From JASSUD01 sp031963005 (GTDB taxonomy: Bacteria > Pseudomonadota > Gammaproteobacteria > Burkholderiales > Burkholderiaceae): a stretch of 64,000 nt of DNA. Below, in pieces: positions 39,975 through 48,904 of the stretch. The notes below the pieces were generated by a model, which was given only the letters and a program-made list of their open reading frames with translations, ran no database searches and was not told the origin of the DNA. Within the stretch, counting starts at the first letter, position 1; each line of letters begins with the position of its first letter. Location: the NCBI GenBank assembly GCA_031963005.1, contig JASSUL010000001.1, forward strand, positions 1 to 64,000. The letters run 5' to 3'. The position numbers and the translations under genes are program-made.

Positions 39975-42662
39975 TTAGCGAGCAGAATCTGGATCTGGCA
40001 GCGGCACCTCGTGTTCCTGCGAGGCGGACGCCTCAGAAGAAGTCTGCGTCTGCGTAGAGGGCTCTGGAGCGACATGCGCTTGTGCGGATGCAGCTTCCGA
40101 ATCCGATGGGGCTTTACCTTGTGCCTCTTCTTGCTGTTGTGGCGTCGCGGGGCCTCCAGATGCGGCTGTAGAATTCTCTTCAGACACGGCTACTTCATTT
40201 GAAGGCAGTGCCTGCCCTGAATTTTGCTGCGAATCTTGCTGACTCCCAATTTGGACTTGTACTGGAGGTTCTGGAGCATTCACATCAATTTTTTCAACAA
40301 AGCCGCGACCTGGCGTAAAGAGATCGTAATAAAGCTCTCCTTTGACCTCGACAATTCCTGGCGGCTTGGGCCATTGATACATCGGCACGCCGTCCAATGC
40401 ATGACGCATATAGTTAATCCAGATCGGCAGCGCTAAGCCCCCTCCCGTTTCACGATCACCCAAACTCTTAGGTTGATCATAGCCCAGCCAAGCCACTGCC
40501 GTCACAGTAGGCTGAAAGCCCGCGAACCATGCATCATGAGAATCATTGGTCGTCCCTGTTTTGCCTGCTAAGTCACTACGGTTGAGGACTCTACTACGCG
40601 CACCCGTCCCGCGTTGTGCTACCGATTGCAGCAAGCTAGTCATAATGTACTCATTGCGCGCATCCAGCATCTGCGGCGCATTCTTACCGGCCACTAAAGG
40701 TTTCGCGCGAGAAAGTACCGTGCCATCCGCATCTGACACTTCGGCAATTAAATAAGGATTCACACCATAGCCGCCGTTGGCAAAAACAGAGTATGCACTC
40801 GCCATTTGCAATGGCGTGACCAAACCCGTACCTAAGGCCATTGATAAATACGGTGGCGTTTTATCAGGGTCAAAACCAAACTTCTGTGTAATATAGGTTT
40901 GCGCATATTGCGTACCGATATGCGCCAAGATGCGAATCGAAATTAAATTAATCGATTTCTCTAGCGCTTGACGCATGGTCACAGGCCCATGATATTGCGC
41001 ATCATAATTTTTAGGTGACCACGCCTGCCCCCCTGTTTGCTCTGGGCTCAAATAAAAAGGCGCATCGTTAATCAGAGTTGCGGGTCCTATTCCTTTATTC
41101 AACGCAGCAGAATAAATAAACGGCTTAAAACTTGATCCAGGCTGACGCCAAGCTTGGGTGATATGGTTAAACTTGCTGTGATTGAAATCAAACCCGCCGA
41201 CCAAAGCGTAAATAGCGCCATCTTGAGGCCGCATAGCAATCAACGCACTCTCTACCTGTGGCAGTTGCACGATTTCCCAGTTAAATTGCGCATTTTTACT
41301 GGATGAAGCACTGGCGTAATTACTAGCTGGGCTCAAAGAGGCACGACGAATACGAATCACCGCGCCAGGTCGGAGCTGCCGATTCTTAGATGCCGTGCTT
41401 TTTAAGGCCGAAGCGGCAAAACGCAAGCCCTGCCCACTGATTACGATCGTATCCCCATCCGGCATTTGCGCCTCTACGCGGCTAGGCTGCACAGAGGTCA
41501 CGACGGCACTGAGATACTCCCCACTGCGAGGATGCGTGGACAACGTGTCTGCAATGGTCTGATCCAGGTCTTTTTCATTTTGCGGCAAGGTAATAAATGC
41601 CTCAGGTCCTCGATACCCGTGGCGGCGGTCATACTCTATGACCCCTTGACGCACCGCCAAATACGCTGCTTGCTGGTCCCTTGAATGAATCGTGGTAATC
41701 ACATTCAAACCACGGGTATAAGCCTCTCTGCCATATAAGGTCACCATTTTTTGTCGCACCATTTCGGCTGCAAATTCTGCATGCACCTTGGAATCATCAC
41801 CGTCTCCACGGAGGCGCAGATCTTCGTTTAATGCCGATTCATATTGACTATGCGTGATATAACGCAGCTCCAACATGCGCTTTAGAATATATTGCTGACG
41901 AATTTTGGCGCGCCTAGGATTCACAATAGGATTGTATGCAGAAGGAGCCTTCGGCAATCCTGCGAGCATCGCCGCTTGTGCCAGCGTAATATCCTGCAGA
42001 TTTTTTCCGAAATACACCCGCGCAGCAGCAGCAAAACCATATGCACGCTGCCCCAGAAAAATCTGGTTCATATACAACTCAAAGATCTGATCTTTGCTCA
42101 AAACCGCTTCGATCTTATAAGCAAGCAGCATCTCGTAAAATTTACGCAGATAGGTTTTCTCGCTAGATAAAAAGAAATTACGCGCTACTTGCATCGTAAT
42201 CGTACTAGCGCCTTGCGCCGCACCGCCATGCATAATATCTGTGAGCCCTGCGCGCAGAATCCCGATAAAGTCGACGCCTCCATGGTTATAGAAACGGTTA
42301 TCTTCAATAGCCAGCACCGCATTCTTCATCACACTAGGAGTCGCTGACAGGCTCACCAGTTGCCGCCGCTCTTCACCAAATTCACCCATCAACACATGGT
42401 CGCTCGTATAAATGCGCAAAGGTACTTTGGGCTGATAGTCGGTCAGCGCTTCCAAAGAAGGCAGATTGCCCGCAACCACAATCATGATATACGCGAATAA
42501 CAGCGCCACGATCACCGACATGGCCATTGCCATCCAACAGCCCCACACCAAAAGCCTGCGCACCAAAAAGCGCGGAGCTTTCTCCTGTACTTTGGCAGCA
42601 GATTTAGCAGAAGAGGAAGGTGTAGACCGGGAAGGCGGTTTAGAAGAAGTTGGAGCGGTCAA
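39975..42662 (-). CDS. mrcA: Penicillin-binding protein 1A
   Basis: A bifunctional class A PBP of 895 residues. A basic Ser-rich N-tail and a membrane anchor (about 40-62) precede the GT51 transglycosylase with catalytic Glu in AIEDNRFYNHGG and the block ASTITMQVARNFF. An OB-like domain and the transpeptidase follow: active-site Ser in PGSSFKPFIY, SINLISIR, and KTGTTNDSHDAWF. A Gln/Ser/Glu/Pro-rich tail of about 100 residues follows. It polymerises and cross-links peptidoglycan and lies divergent from the pil operon, the usual proteobacterial pairing. Confidence 0.95.
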   Translation of the reverse strand: MTAPTSSKPPSRSTPSSSAKSAAKVQEKAPRFLVRRLLVWGCWMAMAMSVIVALLFAYIMIVVAGNLPSLEALTDYQPKVPLRIYTSDHVLMGEFGEERRQLVSLSATPSVMKNAVLAIEDNRFYNHGGVDFIGILRAGLTDIMHGGAAQGASTITMQVARNFFLSSEKTYLRKFYEMLLAYKIEAVLSKDQIFELYMNQIFLGQRAYGFAAAARVYFGKNLQDITLAQAAMLAGLPKAPSAYNPIVNPRRAKIRQQYILKRMLELRYITHSQYESALNEDLRLRGDGDDSKVHAEFAAEMVRQKMVTLYGREAYTRGLNVITTIHSRDQQAAYLAVRQGVIEYDRRHGYRGPEAFITLPQNEKDLDQTIADTLSTHPRSGEYLSAVVTSVQPSRVEAQMPDGDTIVISGQGLRFAASALKSTASKNRQLRPGAVIRIRRASLSPASNYASASSSKNAQFNWEIVQLPQVESALIAMRPQDGAIYALVGGFDFNHSKFNHITQAWRQPGSSFKPFIYSAALNKGIGPATLINDAPFYLSPEQTGGQAWSPKNYDAQYHGPVTMRQALEKSINLISIRILAHIGTQYAQTYITQKFGFDPDKTPPYLSMALGTGLVTPLQMASAYSVFANGGYGVNPYLIAEVSDADGTVLSRAKPLVAGKNAPQMLDARNEYIMTSLLQSVAQRGTGARSRVLNRSDLAGKTGTTNDSHDAWFAGFQPTVTAVAWLGYDQPKSLGDRETGGGLALPIWINYMRHALDGVPMYQWPKPPGIVEVKGELYYDLFTPGRGFVEKIDVNAPEPPVQVQIGSQQDSQQNSGQALPSNEVAVSEENSTAASGGPATPQQQEEAQGKAPSDSEAASAQAHVAPEPSTQTQTSSEASASQEHEVPLPDPDSAR

Positions 42663-42986
42663 AGCAAGGCCCTATTCATCAATAGAAAAATAAACCTTGG
42701 ATTATAGCGACCTCTTGTGACATAGCGCTCTGCCTTTTAGGACAATTAGCCTTAAGAATTTGCCTCCCATACAAAAGAGCCTCGAGTTTTTATTGATATA
42801 TGCCTGAAATGCACACTTAGTATTTACAGCGACGCCATAGCGCACCCTACCCATTTGGTCTATTTTTTTCCAATCCCATTTTTTGCACAATGCCTTCACT
42901 TTAGACACCGTTTCGTCATTTCCATCACACCCTGTTTTGGAAATAGCAAAACAGAGGCTTTTAATGTTCATAAAAGAGGTGAGGTG
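42663..42986. other. Divergent intergenic region mrcA/pilM
   Basis: A 324-base region with no supported gene. It should carry both promoters. A long minus-strand frame across 42702-43076 overlaps the pilM start and has no recognisable domain. Open frame upstream of pilM extends to 42855 but lacks homology. Confidence 0.4.
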
Positions 42987-44087
42987 ATGTCCTATGCACT
43001 CAATCGTGTATTGCGCCAATATGTAATAGGAATAGATATACAGAATGGGGAAATACGGCTTGTCATACTCAGTCACAGATGGCGAAGCGCTAGTGCAGTA
43101 CGCTTTGAATATGCCGCGCGATCCGCATTAATCGAAGGGGCTTATGAAGAAGGAGGATGGCTATCACCGTCGGATATCACACAAACCTTATACGGCTTAT
43201 TACAGTGCGCAAAAGCAATCTGCCCAATAGAATTAAAACGCGCTGTGATGGCACTGCCAGCACATATGACATGGCTAGATGAAATCGACATACAAGCCAC
43301 AGAGACTTCTCTGCCCTGCAATACACAGCCTGGATGGCTGAATACCCTAGAACCTTTGGTCTTAGCACAAGCGGAACAGGCGCTAGGGATCGCCCCTACC
43401 GAAATAGCTGCAGACTGGTTTACGGCAGATCCTACGCATCATCCTCATCGTGTGACGATGGTCGCCGCTCCTAAAAGCGCCGTTGAAGAACGTATGGAGT
43501 GTGCCGCACAGCTCGATATGCAATTGGTTGCGATCGACGGCGAAGCGCCAGCAGCCCTACGAGCTTGCCGATTTGCCGCAGCCCACGAGATACGCGCGCA
43601 TAGTGCGTATATAGCGGTATGGCTCGGTGTTTCTGAGGTATATGCATATCTACTCTGCCCAAACCCCAGTTTGGAATCGGGTGAACGCATACACGCTCTA
43701 CAAAGCGAAGATTCGACTAGCGACTCCAGCGAGCAAAATCCTAGTACCCATCTGTTAGAGCAACTTGGTTCCCATCATATTGCACGTGAAACTTGCTTTT
43801 TACGACAACACTTATCTGGCACGCTGCTTATTGATCGTTTGTATGCGCTCATGGATGCCGATACCCCTCAATATGTGTGGTTCGCAGGGGAAGCTGACGC
43901 ATTTAACGCCTTAGAAGCAAGAGGATTTAATACCAAAGCAATTGGTCTAGCGCTCGGCTGCACCGCTAAACGCTTTGATCCAACACGCTACCAGTTATCC
44001 ACAGAAAAAGGGCGGGATGTACACCATGCCAAAGACCCCTGCTTTGCCACCGCTTTCGGGCTAGCTTTACGAGGGGTATACGAATAA
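42987..44087 (+). CDS. pilM: Type IV pilus assembly ATPase-like protein PilM
   Basis: An actin-fold (ASKHA) cytoplasmic protein of 366 residues that binds the N-terminus of PilN. Motifs include VIGIDIQNGEIRLVIL (phosphate 1), ALPAHMTWLDEIDIQA and AFGLALRGV near the end. Homology starts at the MSYALN methionine at 42987, not at the upstream frame start 42855. Its TAA overlaps the ATG of pilN by one base. It is more divergent than the housekeeping proteins here. Confidence 0.85.
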   Translation: MSYALNRVLRQYVIGIDIQNGEIRLVILSHRWRSASAVRFEYAARSALIEGAYEEGGWLSPSDITQTLYGLLQCAKAICPIELKRAVMALPAHMTWLDEIDIQATETSLPCNTQPGWLNTLEPLVLAQAEQALGIAPTEIAADWFTADPTHHPHRVTMVAAPKSAVEERMECAAQLDMQLVAIDGEAPAALRACRFAAAHEIRAHSAYIAVWLGVSEVYAYLLCPNPSLESGERIHALQSEDSTSDSSEQNPSTHLLEQLGSHHIARETCFLRQHLSGTLLIDRLYALMDADTPQYVWFAGEADAFNALEARGFNTKAIGLALGCTAKRFDPTRYQLSTEKGRDVHHAKDPCFATAFGLALRGVYE

Positions 44088-45178
44088 TGCCTTTTTTAAG
44101 CATCCTTGCCTCTTCCGCCGCCAAAATAGGCAAAGCCATCTATCATGCTTGCGTAATATGCAAAAAACACGATGGCAACGCTCCCCCCTTCCAAACAGCG
44201 AGCCTTACACTATGCTCTCTCTGTAAAACTCTAATAGACCTCTTCCGCAAACCCGTAGCAAGGAATTCCTTTGCTGCCAGTACACTGGTACTTAATGTAA
44301 AAAAAAAGGGAGGAATAACACCGCTACGGGGTTGCGGAAGAGGTCTACTGTATGGTGTTTTAAAACGTATTCCTTTATTCCAAAGAAGCACTTTATTGCA
44401 TCTGTTGATCCCCTATATAGGGGGGTTTAATTTAGTGCCTTATAGAACAAGGCGCGCGATACAGCGCCGATATAAACATAGTGTTGGCATAGCGATTGCA
44501 AGTAGCCTAGGCGCTGTAATGGCGGTTGTACTGCATTACGGCGCTTTACACACCATGTATCTGCGCACTCTGCAACGCGCTAAGCTTGAGCAGACCCTTG
44601 CGCATTTAAGATCACAAGTTGCGCTTAGCGCAAATCTCCAACACGCTGTCAAAGCGCAAGCAGAACGCACCGATCTCGCTCTGGCACTGACCGAGCAAAT
44701 GCATAGCTTTTCAGAAATTTTGCAAGCCATTGCTGAAATAGAGCCTCTTGGCGTGCATTTGCAACGCATGCAATTTACGCCTACCACCACCACGATTGTT
44801 GGAACTGCGCGCACTCAGCGTACATTACGGGATTGGCTACGCCGTTTACAACGTAACCGCACTTTGCCTAAAGTCAGCATTACTCAGGTGCAACGCATAC
44901 CCTCTACTACGATGCCCGCCTCTCCCCTCGAATCTGGGGATGTCCTCGCTCATGCGCCAATACGGCCGCCTTTGCCTGCCAACCCTTTTCAAAACCCTTT
45001 TTTAGATATCCAGGTCAGACCTAGTCAAACGCGAGCGAGCACCCATCCACCTACAGGTAACTCGAATGCAGGACTCGCATTTACTGTTCAGCTAGAAACT
45101 GCATTAAAAGGATCCTCCAAACAAGGGGAAGCACCTCACCCTTATTCTATAAAAGGGATTGATCCTCTTTTTCATTAA
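44087..45178 (+). CDS. pilN: Type IV pilus protein PilN carrying an in-frame MITE-derived segment
   Basis: The conserved PilN part begins near residue 111 (GGFNLVPYRTRRAIQRRY), followed by a membrane helix, a coiled coil (LEQTLAHLRSQVAL) and the alpha/beta domain with LGVHLQRMQFTPTTTTIVG. The preceding 110 residues are abnormal: residues about 50-87 are encoded by MITE copy 3. The ATG at 44087 overlaps the pilM stop, so this start is probably native and the element inserted between start and body without closing the frame. Whether PilN still presents its PilM-binding N-terminus is doubtful. The C-terminal tail is Pro/Ser-rich. Confidence 0.75.
   Translation: MPFLSILASSAAKIGKAIYHACVICKKHDGNAPPFQTASLTLCSLCKTLIDLFRKPVARNSFAASTLVLNVKKKGGITPLRGCGRGLLYGVLKRIPLFQRSTLLHLLIPYIGGFNLVPYRTRRAIQRRYKHSVGIAIASSLGAVMAVVLHYGALHTMYLRTLQRAKLEQTLAHLRSQVALSANLQHAVKAQAERTDLALALTEQMHSFSEILQAIAEIEPLGVHLQRMQFTPTTTTIVGTARTQRTLRDWLRRLQRNRTLPKVSITQVQRIPSTTMPASPLESGDVLAHAPIRPPLPANPFQNPFLDIQVRPSQTRASTHPPTGNSNAGLAFTVQLETALKGSSKQGEAPHPYSIKGIDPLFH
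44235..44347. mobile_element. MITE-like element, copy 3, inside pilN
   Basis: A 113-base element with inverted ends TAGACCTCTTCCGCAA-CCCGTAGC and the complement of TAGACCTCTTCCGCAACCCC. The interior shares GCAAGGAATTCC, TGCCAGTACACTGGTA and GGAGGAATAACACCGCTACGG with copy 2. It is translated within the pilN frame, with no stop in that frame. The near-perfect terminal match suggests a fairly recent insertion. Confidence 0.8.
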
Positions 45179-45212
45179 AGACCTTATTGGATCCCGCTAT
45201 CTACGACCTGTT

Positions 45213-46268
45213 ATGAAAATTTTCATACATAGCTTTGCCCAGCCACTGGAAAATTGGCCACCAACGCACCTACTGTGCCTCAGCATAAGCCTTGCTATAT
45301 GCCTATTTGGACTATGCACTCATTGGATTCATCGATATCTACCCAACCCCACGCAAGCGAATGCCATATTGGCCGAACTGACGCAAAAAGTGGACACAGC
45401 CCAAAAAACCGTCGCCAACCTACCTACCCTCAAAAAACAGGTACAAACGCTCGAGGCTCAATACCGTACCGAAGAGCAGGCCTTAGAAGAAGCCAATCTA
45501 TTGCACCATATCGAGCGCGAGGCTTCAGCAAATACCTTGCAACTAGATACTTTCGAGCCGCAGCCCGTAATCATGGACGCGCATGGCCCGGAGCGATCTG
45601 TACGCATACGCCTCAGCGGCATGTTTCAAAATATAGTGCGCTACGTCAAACAACTTGAAGAGAGCGACTTATCTATTGCTCCTATAGAAGCACAGCTGCA
45701 TCTGCAAAACGGTATGCTTATTTTAGACAGCACATTACGCATAACGGGCCTGCAAAAGCCCCAAGCAATAGCGCTGAATCGCAATAGCCATCAAGCTCCA
45801 TTACGCAATCTAGATACCCATAACGCATTACCTGCTGCATCTGCAGCACAGCCAGAAACCACACGCGCTAAACCTCTCTACAACCCGTTTAGCGATGAGA
45901 CTAGGCATCTCCCCAAAACGCTCCCCATCTCCGTGACATCTACATTGCAAAGCTTTTCCTTAAAACTTCTAGGTCTATTTGATTCACCTACATCAGGTGC
46001 CATGCGTAAGGCCGCATGGATTCAAGCACCTAATAGCTCTATGTTGATATACGAAGGAGATTGCTTGGAGTGGCAACAGACAGAAGGCACGACCGTGGCA
46101 TCAGTTAGCAAACAAGCATGTCGCCATTTATTCAGAACACCGCTTCTAGCAGGACAGGAATACCAAGAAGGCCATTTTCAAGAAAAGGTTTTGCATATCC
46201 GTCCACGTTCGATTTCTTTATTAAGTCCAGACGGTATACGGATACTGAATTTCGAGGAGGCAAAGTGA
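45213..46268 (+). CDS. Fused PilO-PilP-like type IV pilus protein
   Basis: One frame of 351 codons takes the place of the usual pilO and pilP genes. The N-terminal half is PilO-like: a membrane helix (CLSISLAICLFGLCTHW), coiled coil (LTQKVDTAQKTVANL) and the alpha/beta domain with LDTFEPQPVIMD and RLSGMFQNIVRYVKQLEE. After a linker (about 200-245) the segment from SFSLKLLGLF to LHIRPRSISLLSPDG resembles the PilP HR domain, which bridges to PilQ. The PilP part is divergent, so the fusion is moderately supported. It overlaps pilQ by one base. Confidence 0.7.
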   Translation: MKIFIHSFAQPLENWPPTHLLCLSISLAICLFGLCTHWIHRYLPNPTQANAILAELTQKVDTAQKTVANLPTLKKQVQTLEAQYRTEEQALEEANLLHHIEREASANTLQLDTFEPQPVIMDAHGPERSVRIRLSGMFQNIVRYVKQLEESDLSIAPIEAQLHLQNGMLILDSTLRITGLQKPQAIALNRNSHQAPLRNLDTHNALPAASAAQPETTRAKPLYNPFSDETRHLPKTLPISVTSTLQSFSLKLLGLFDSPTSGAMRKAAWIQAPNSSMLIYEGDCLEWQQTEGTTVASVSKQACRHLFRTPLLAGQEYQEGHFQEKVLHIRPRSISLLSPDGIRILNFEEAK

Positions 46269-48013
46269 TGCTACGCTTACATCATCTGTTTATACTCACC
46301 GCTTTACTCCCATACTCATGCTGGGGTATACAAAATGCGGCATCCAGCGACATACCAGCCCCCGCCACCAGGGCTACACCACACGCTCACCCTCTGGTGT
46401 CTCACTCCACGCAAAAGGTGGCAGATAAAAAAATCCTCAGCCTGAATAATGAGAAACTCTATCTACAGGCGCGCTCTGAGAGTGCATTAAACCCTCCTCC
46501 TTTAGAGCGTGCTACACCGCATACCGTGCAATCTGATAAACACCGCACACCAAACGCGCGATCCATACTCCCTCCCTTAATCAGCGCCCCTCCTCAAAAA
46601 CTTCAAGATAAAGAAAAACGCAAAGAAAAGCAGCGAGCTCCCAGCTTTATAAAAAAACACACATCGCATATTGCCGCAAATGCCCCTATTAGCTTTGAAT
46701 TCCAAAATGCGGACTTGCGCGATGTCCTGCAGGCATTTGCCACTTTTACCAATACCAATCTCATCATCAGTGATCAAATACAGGGCAAGGTCTCTCTCAA
46801 ATTAGAAACTGTGCCCTGGCGCACAGCATTTGATATGTTGCTAGATACCCATGGGCTAGCAACACGCGAACGAGATGGAGTGCTATGGATTGCTCCAATA
46901 ACGGATATAGTGCGTCAAGAACGACAACGCGTTGAGGCACAAACACAGGCCTTGGATGCAAGTCCGCTAACTACCTCGATTTTCGAGTTGCATTACCAGC
47001 GTGCAGAAGAGATGCGTGTGATATTAAACGGGCCAGGAGGAGAACGCTTTTTATCAAAGCGCGGTGTAGTCATAGCCGATTCCAGGACCAATCAACTCTT
47101 TGTCCTCGATAATGCTAAGCGTATCGAACACATTGAAACTTTACTTAAAGCGATGGATCGCCCCACACCACAGGTGTCGATCGAAGCGCGCATTGTGGAA
47201 GCAGAAGAAGGATTTTCGCGCAGCTTAGGAGCGCGTCTTTCTCTATTAAATCCAGCAGTCAATGCACCATCTGGGCCTAAAGAGGGCCAAAGCGATCAAA
47301 AAGGATTGGCATTCATCGCAGAAGGAAACCACACTCCCCTCTCTCATGCTTCACGCTTTCTCACCGCAGAAAAAAACACTTTCTATGATTTATCTGCTGC
47401 GGCCTTATCGGGGTTTAACCCTGCAAACATAGGCTTCACACTCTTTGGAGCGGGAGCTAGCCGTATCATTGCACTAGAATTAAGCATGCTAGAAGCCCGT
47501 GGACAAGGAAAAATTCTCTCCAGCCCACGGGTAGTGACGGCAGATCGCGTCAAAGCCATTATCGAACAGGGTACGGAATTGCCGTATCAAGCCAAAGTGG
47601 GAAATGGCGTATCGGGCGTACAGTTTCGCCGCGCAGGCCTCAAGTTGGAAGTAACCCCTCATATCATGCCTAACGGCTACGTTACATTAGAGGTCGATGT
47701 GGCCAAAGATAGCGTAGGTGCAGAAACACTCTCCGGTCCAGCCATTCACACCAAACACGTGCAAACCCAGGTCCATGTCGAAGACGCTGGCACGGTGGCT
47801 ATAGGCGGCATCTTCACCCAAGATCGACACAGCGATACCGTGCGACTCCCCTGGCTAAGCCAACTTCCTATCGTTGGAGCACTTTTTCGCAGAAGTGTTC
47901 ACAATAACCGCAAAAACGAATTACTGATCTTTCTCACTCCCCATATCATCACCCCCACCCGATTTTCCGCCCACCTTCCGCCCAGGTCCCTACACACGAC
48001 ACCAAGCATCTGA
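46268..48013 (+). CDS. pilQ: Type IV pilus secretin PilQ
   Basis: An outer-membrane secretin of 581 residues from the ATG at 46268, which overlaps the preceding stop. Signal peptide, low-complexity basic region (about 60-130), STN/N0 domain (ISFEFQNADLRDVLQAFA), N1 domain (FELHYQRAEEMRVIL), then the secretin core with VSIEARIVEAEEGFSRSLG, QGKILSSPRVVT, GTELPYQ and the C-terminal VAIGGIFTQ, LPIVGALFR and NELLIFLTPHII. It forms the gate for pilus extrusion or DNA uptake. AMIN domains are not obvious. aroK-aroB, usual downstream neighbours, are absent. Confidence 0.9.
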   Translation: MLRLHHLFILTALLPYSCWGIQNAASSDIPAPATRATPHAHPLVSHSTQKVADKKILSLNNEKLYLQARSESALNPPPLERATPHTVQSDKHRTPNARSILPPLISAPPQKLQDKEKRKEKQRAPSFIKKHTSHIAANAPISFEFQNADLRDVLQAFATFTNTNLIISDQIQGKVSLKLETVPWRTAFDMLLDTHGLATRERDGVLWIAPITDIVRQERQRVEAQTQALDASPLTTSIFELHYQRAEEMRVILNGPGGERFLSKRGVVIADSRTNQLFVLDNAKRIEHIETLLKAMDRPTPQVSIEARIVEAEEGFSRSLGARLSLLNPAVNAPSGPKEGQSDQKGLAFIAEGNHTPLSHASRFLTAEKNTFYDLSAAALSGFNPANIGFTLFGAGASRIIALELSMLEARGQGKILSSPRVVTADRVKAIIEQGTELPYQAKVGNGVSGVQFRRAGLKLEVTPHIMPNGYVTLEVDVAKDSVGAETLSGPAIHTKHVQTQVHVEDAGTVAIGGIFTQDRHSDTVRLPWLSQLPIVGALFRRSVHNNRKNELLIFLTPHIITPTRFSAHLPPRSLHTTPSI

Positions 48014-48448
48014 TGTTCACGCGCCCAACACCTCTCTGCCTACTCTATATTTCGTTTAAACATTTATTGCTCTAGAATACTTATTTTTGTCTGCAAGGGC
48101 ACGCCTTCTACCTATTCCCTCTTCGCATGTATTTATCATTTTAAACAGTGCATAAAAGCGCGCTGTCTTTTACCATCTTCTTTTTAAAGAAAGTGATGGT
48201 CTACAATATTAAATTCCATCGTCAACTTAAAATTATTTCTTCATTGAACACCTTAATTATCTATTTTCTATAGAAAACTCTCTCTAAGTGCGGTACTGTA
48301 CAAGCTGCTTCAATGGATTTGCACAAAATGAGCTTTACCGAGTTATATGGAGCGTTTTTTCTAAGAGCCTGTTCAAACAGATTCTAATATCTTTCTGTGC
48401 GAATCTATTGTGGCATTTGGAATACATCGCCTTTTTTGGAGACAAACG
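48014..48448. other. Gene-free region between pilQ and the EexN-like gene
   Basis: A 435-base AT-rich stretch with no supported frame. Just before the next gene, AGAGCCTGTTCAAACAGATTCT (48364-48386) forms an imperfect hairpin similar to the AGAACCTGT arms seen elsewhere in the window. Confidence 0.4.
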
Positions 48449-48712
48449 ATGAAAAAATTTATTACACTTTTTTTACTCTCCGCTAGCTCCATCGGCTTTC
48501 TTGCGGCTTGCCAAAAACCTGTACAAACAGTTGACTGGTACCGAGAGCACGATAAAGACCGCGAAGTCATGATCGCAAAATGCAATGCCAACCCTGGAGA
48601 ATTAGCCGATGATCCCAACTGCATTAATGCCAAAAAAGCCAGCACTTTAATTGAAGACTTAAAACGCGGCACGAATGAGTTACGTGATAAAGTTGGCCAT
48701 ACAGGCTCGTAA
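48449..48712 (+). CDS. EexN-family lipoprotein
   Basis: A lipoprotein of 87 residues: a signal peptide with lipobox GFLAAC (Cys 23), then the block TVDWYREHDKDREVMIAKCNANPGELADDPNCINAKKA (shown here only as the family diagnostic VDWY...H, CNANPGEL and DDPNCINA). The two cysteines CNAN and NCINA are conserved. The family is named for plasmid entry-exclusion proteins that block incoming conjugation, but chromosomal copies are common and of unknown role. No conjugation genes are adjacent. A GGAG box and a strong terminator make it a monocistronic unit. Confidence 0.82.
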   Translation: MKKFITLFLLSASSIGFLAACQKPVQTVDWYREHDKDREVMIAKCNANPGELADDPNCINAKKASTLIEDLKRGTNELRDKVGHTGS

Positions 48713-48798
48713 GTAACCTCATTTGCACTACTCGTGCAAGTGCAGATACACCAGCGCTATACCATGACTGCGCTAAGCACTTCATGAGCTAAAAAAAG

Positions 48799-48851
48799 CA
48801 GCCTTCATTATGTGAGCGCTTTAAAAACGTTCATACAATGAAGGCTGTTTT
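48799..48851 (+). terminator. Intrinsic terminator after the EexN-like gene
   Basis: CAGCCTTCATT (48799-48809) pairs perfectly with AATGAAGGCTG (48837-48847), followed by TTTTATC. The loop is long (27 bases). It lies 87 bases past the lipoprotein stop and 54 bases before miaA. Confidence 0.75.
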
Positions 48852-48904
48852 ATCTCTTAGTAAAATACGTAATATATTTTTTCAGCCGCTTTCCAATTCC
48901 AAGT

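Noticed and set aside
42702..43076. Minus-strand frame of 124 codons between mrcA and pilM
   Set aside because: It runs into the pilM coding region, where homology on the plus strand is clear; no domain was recognised.
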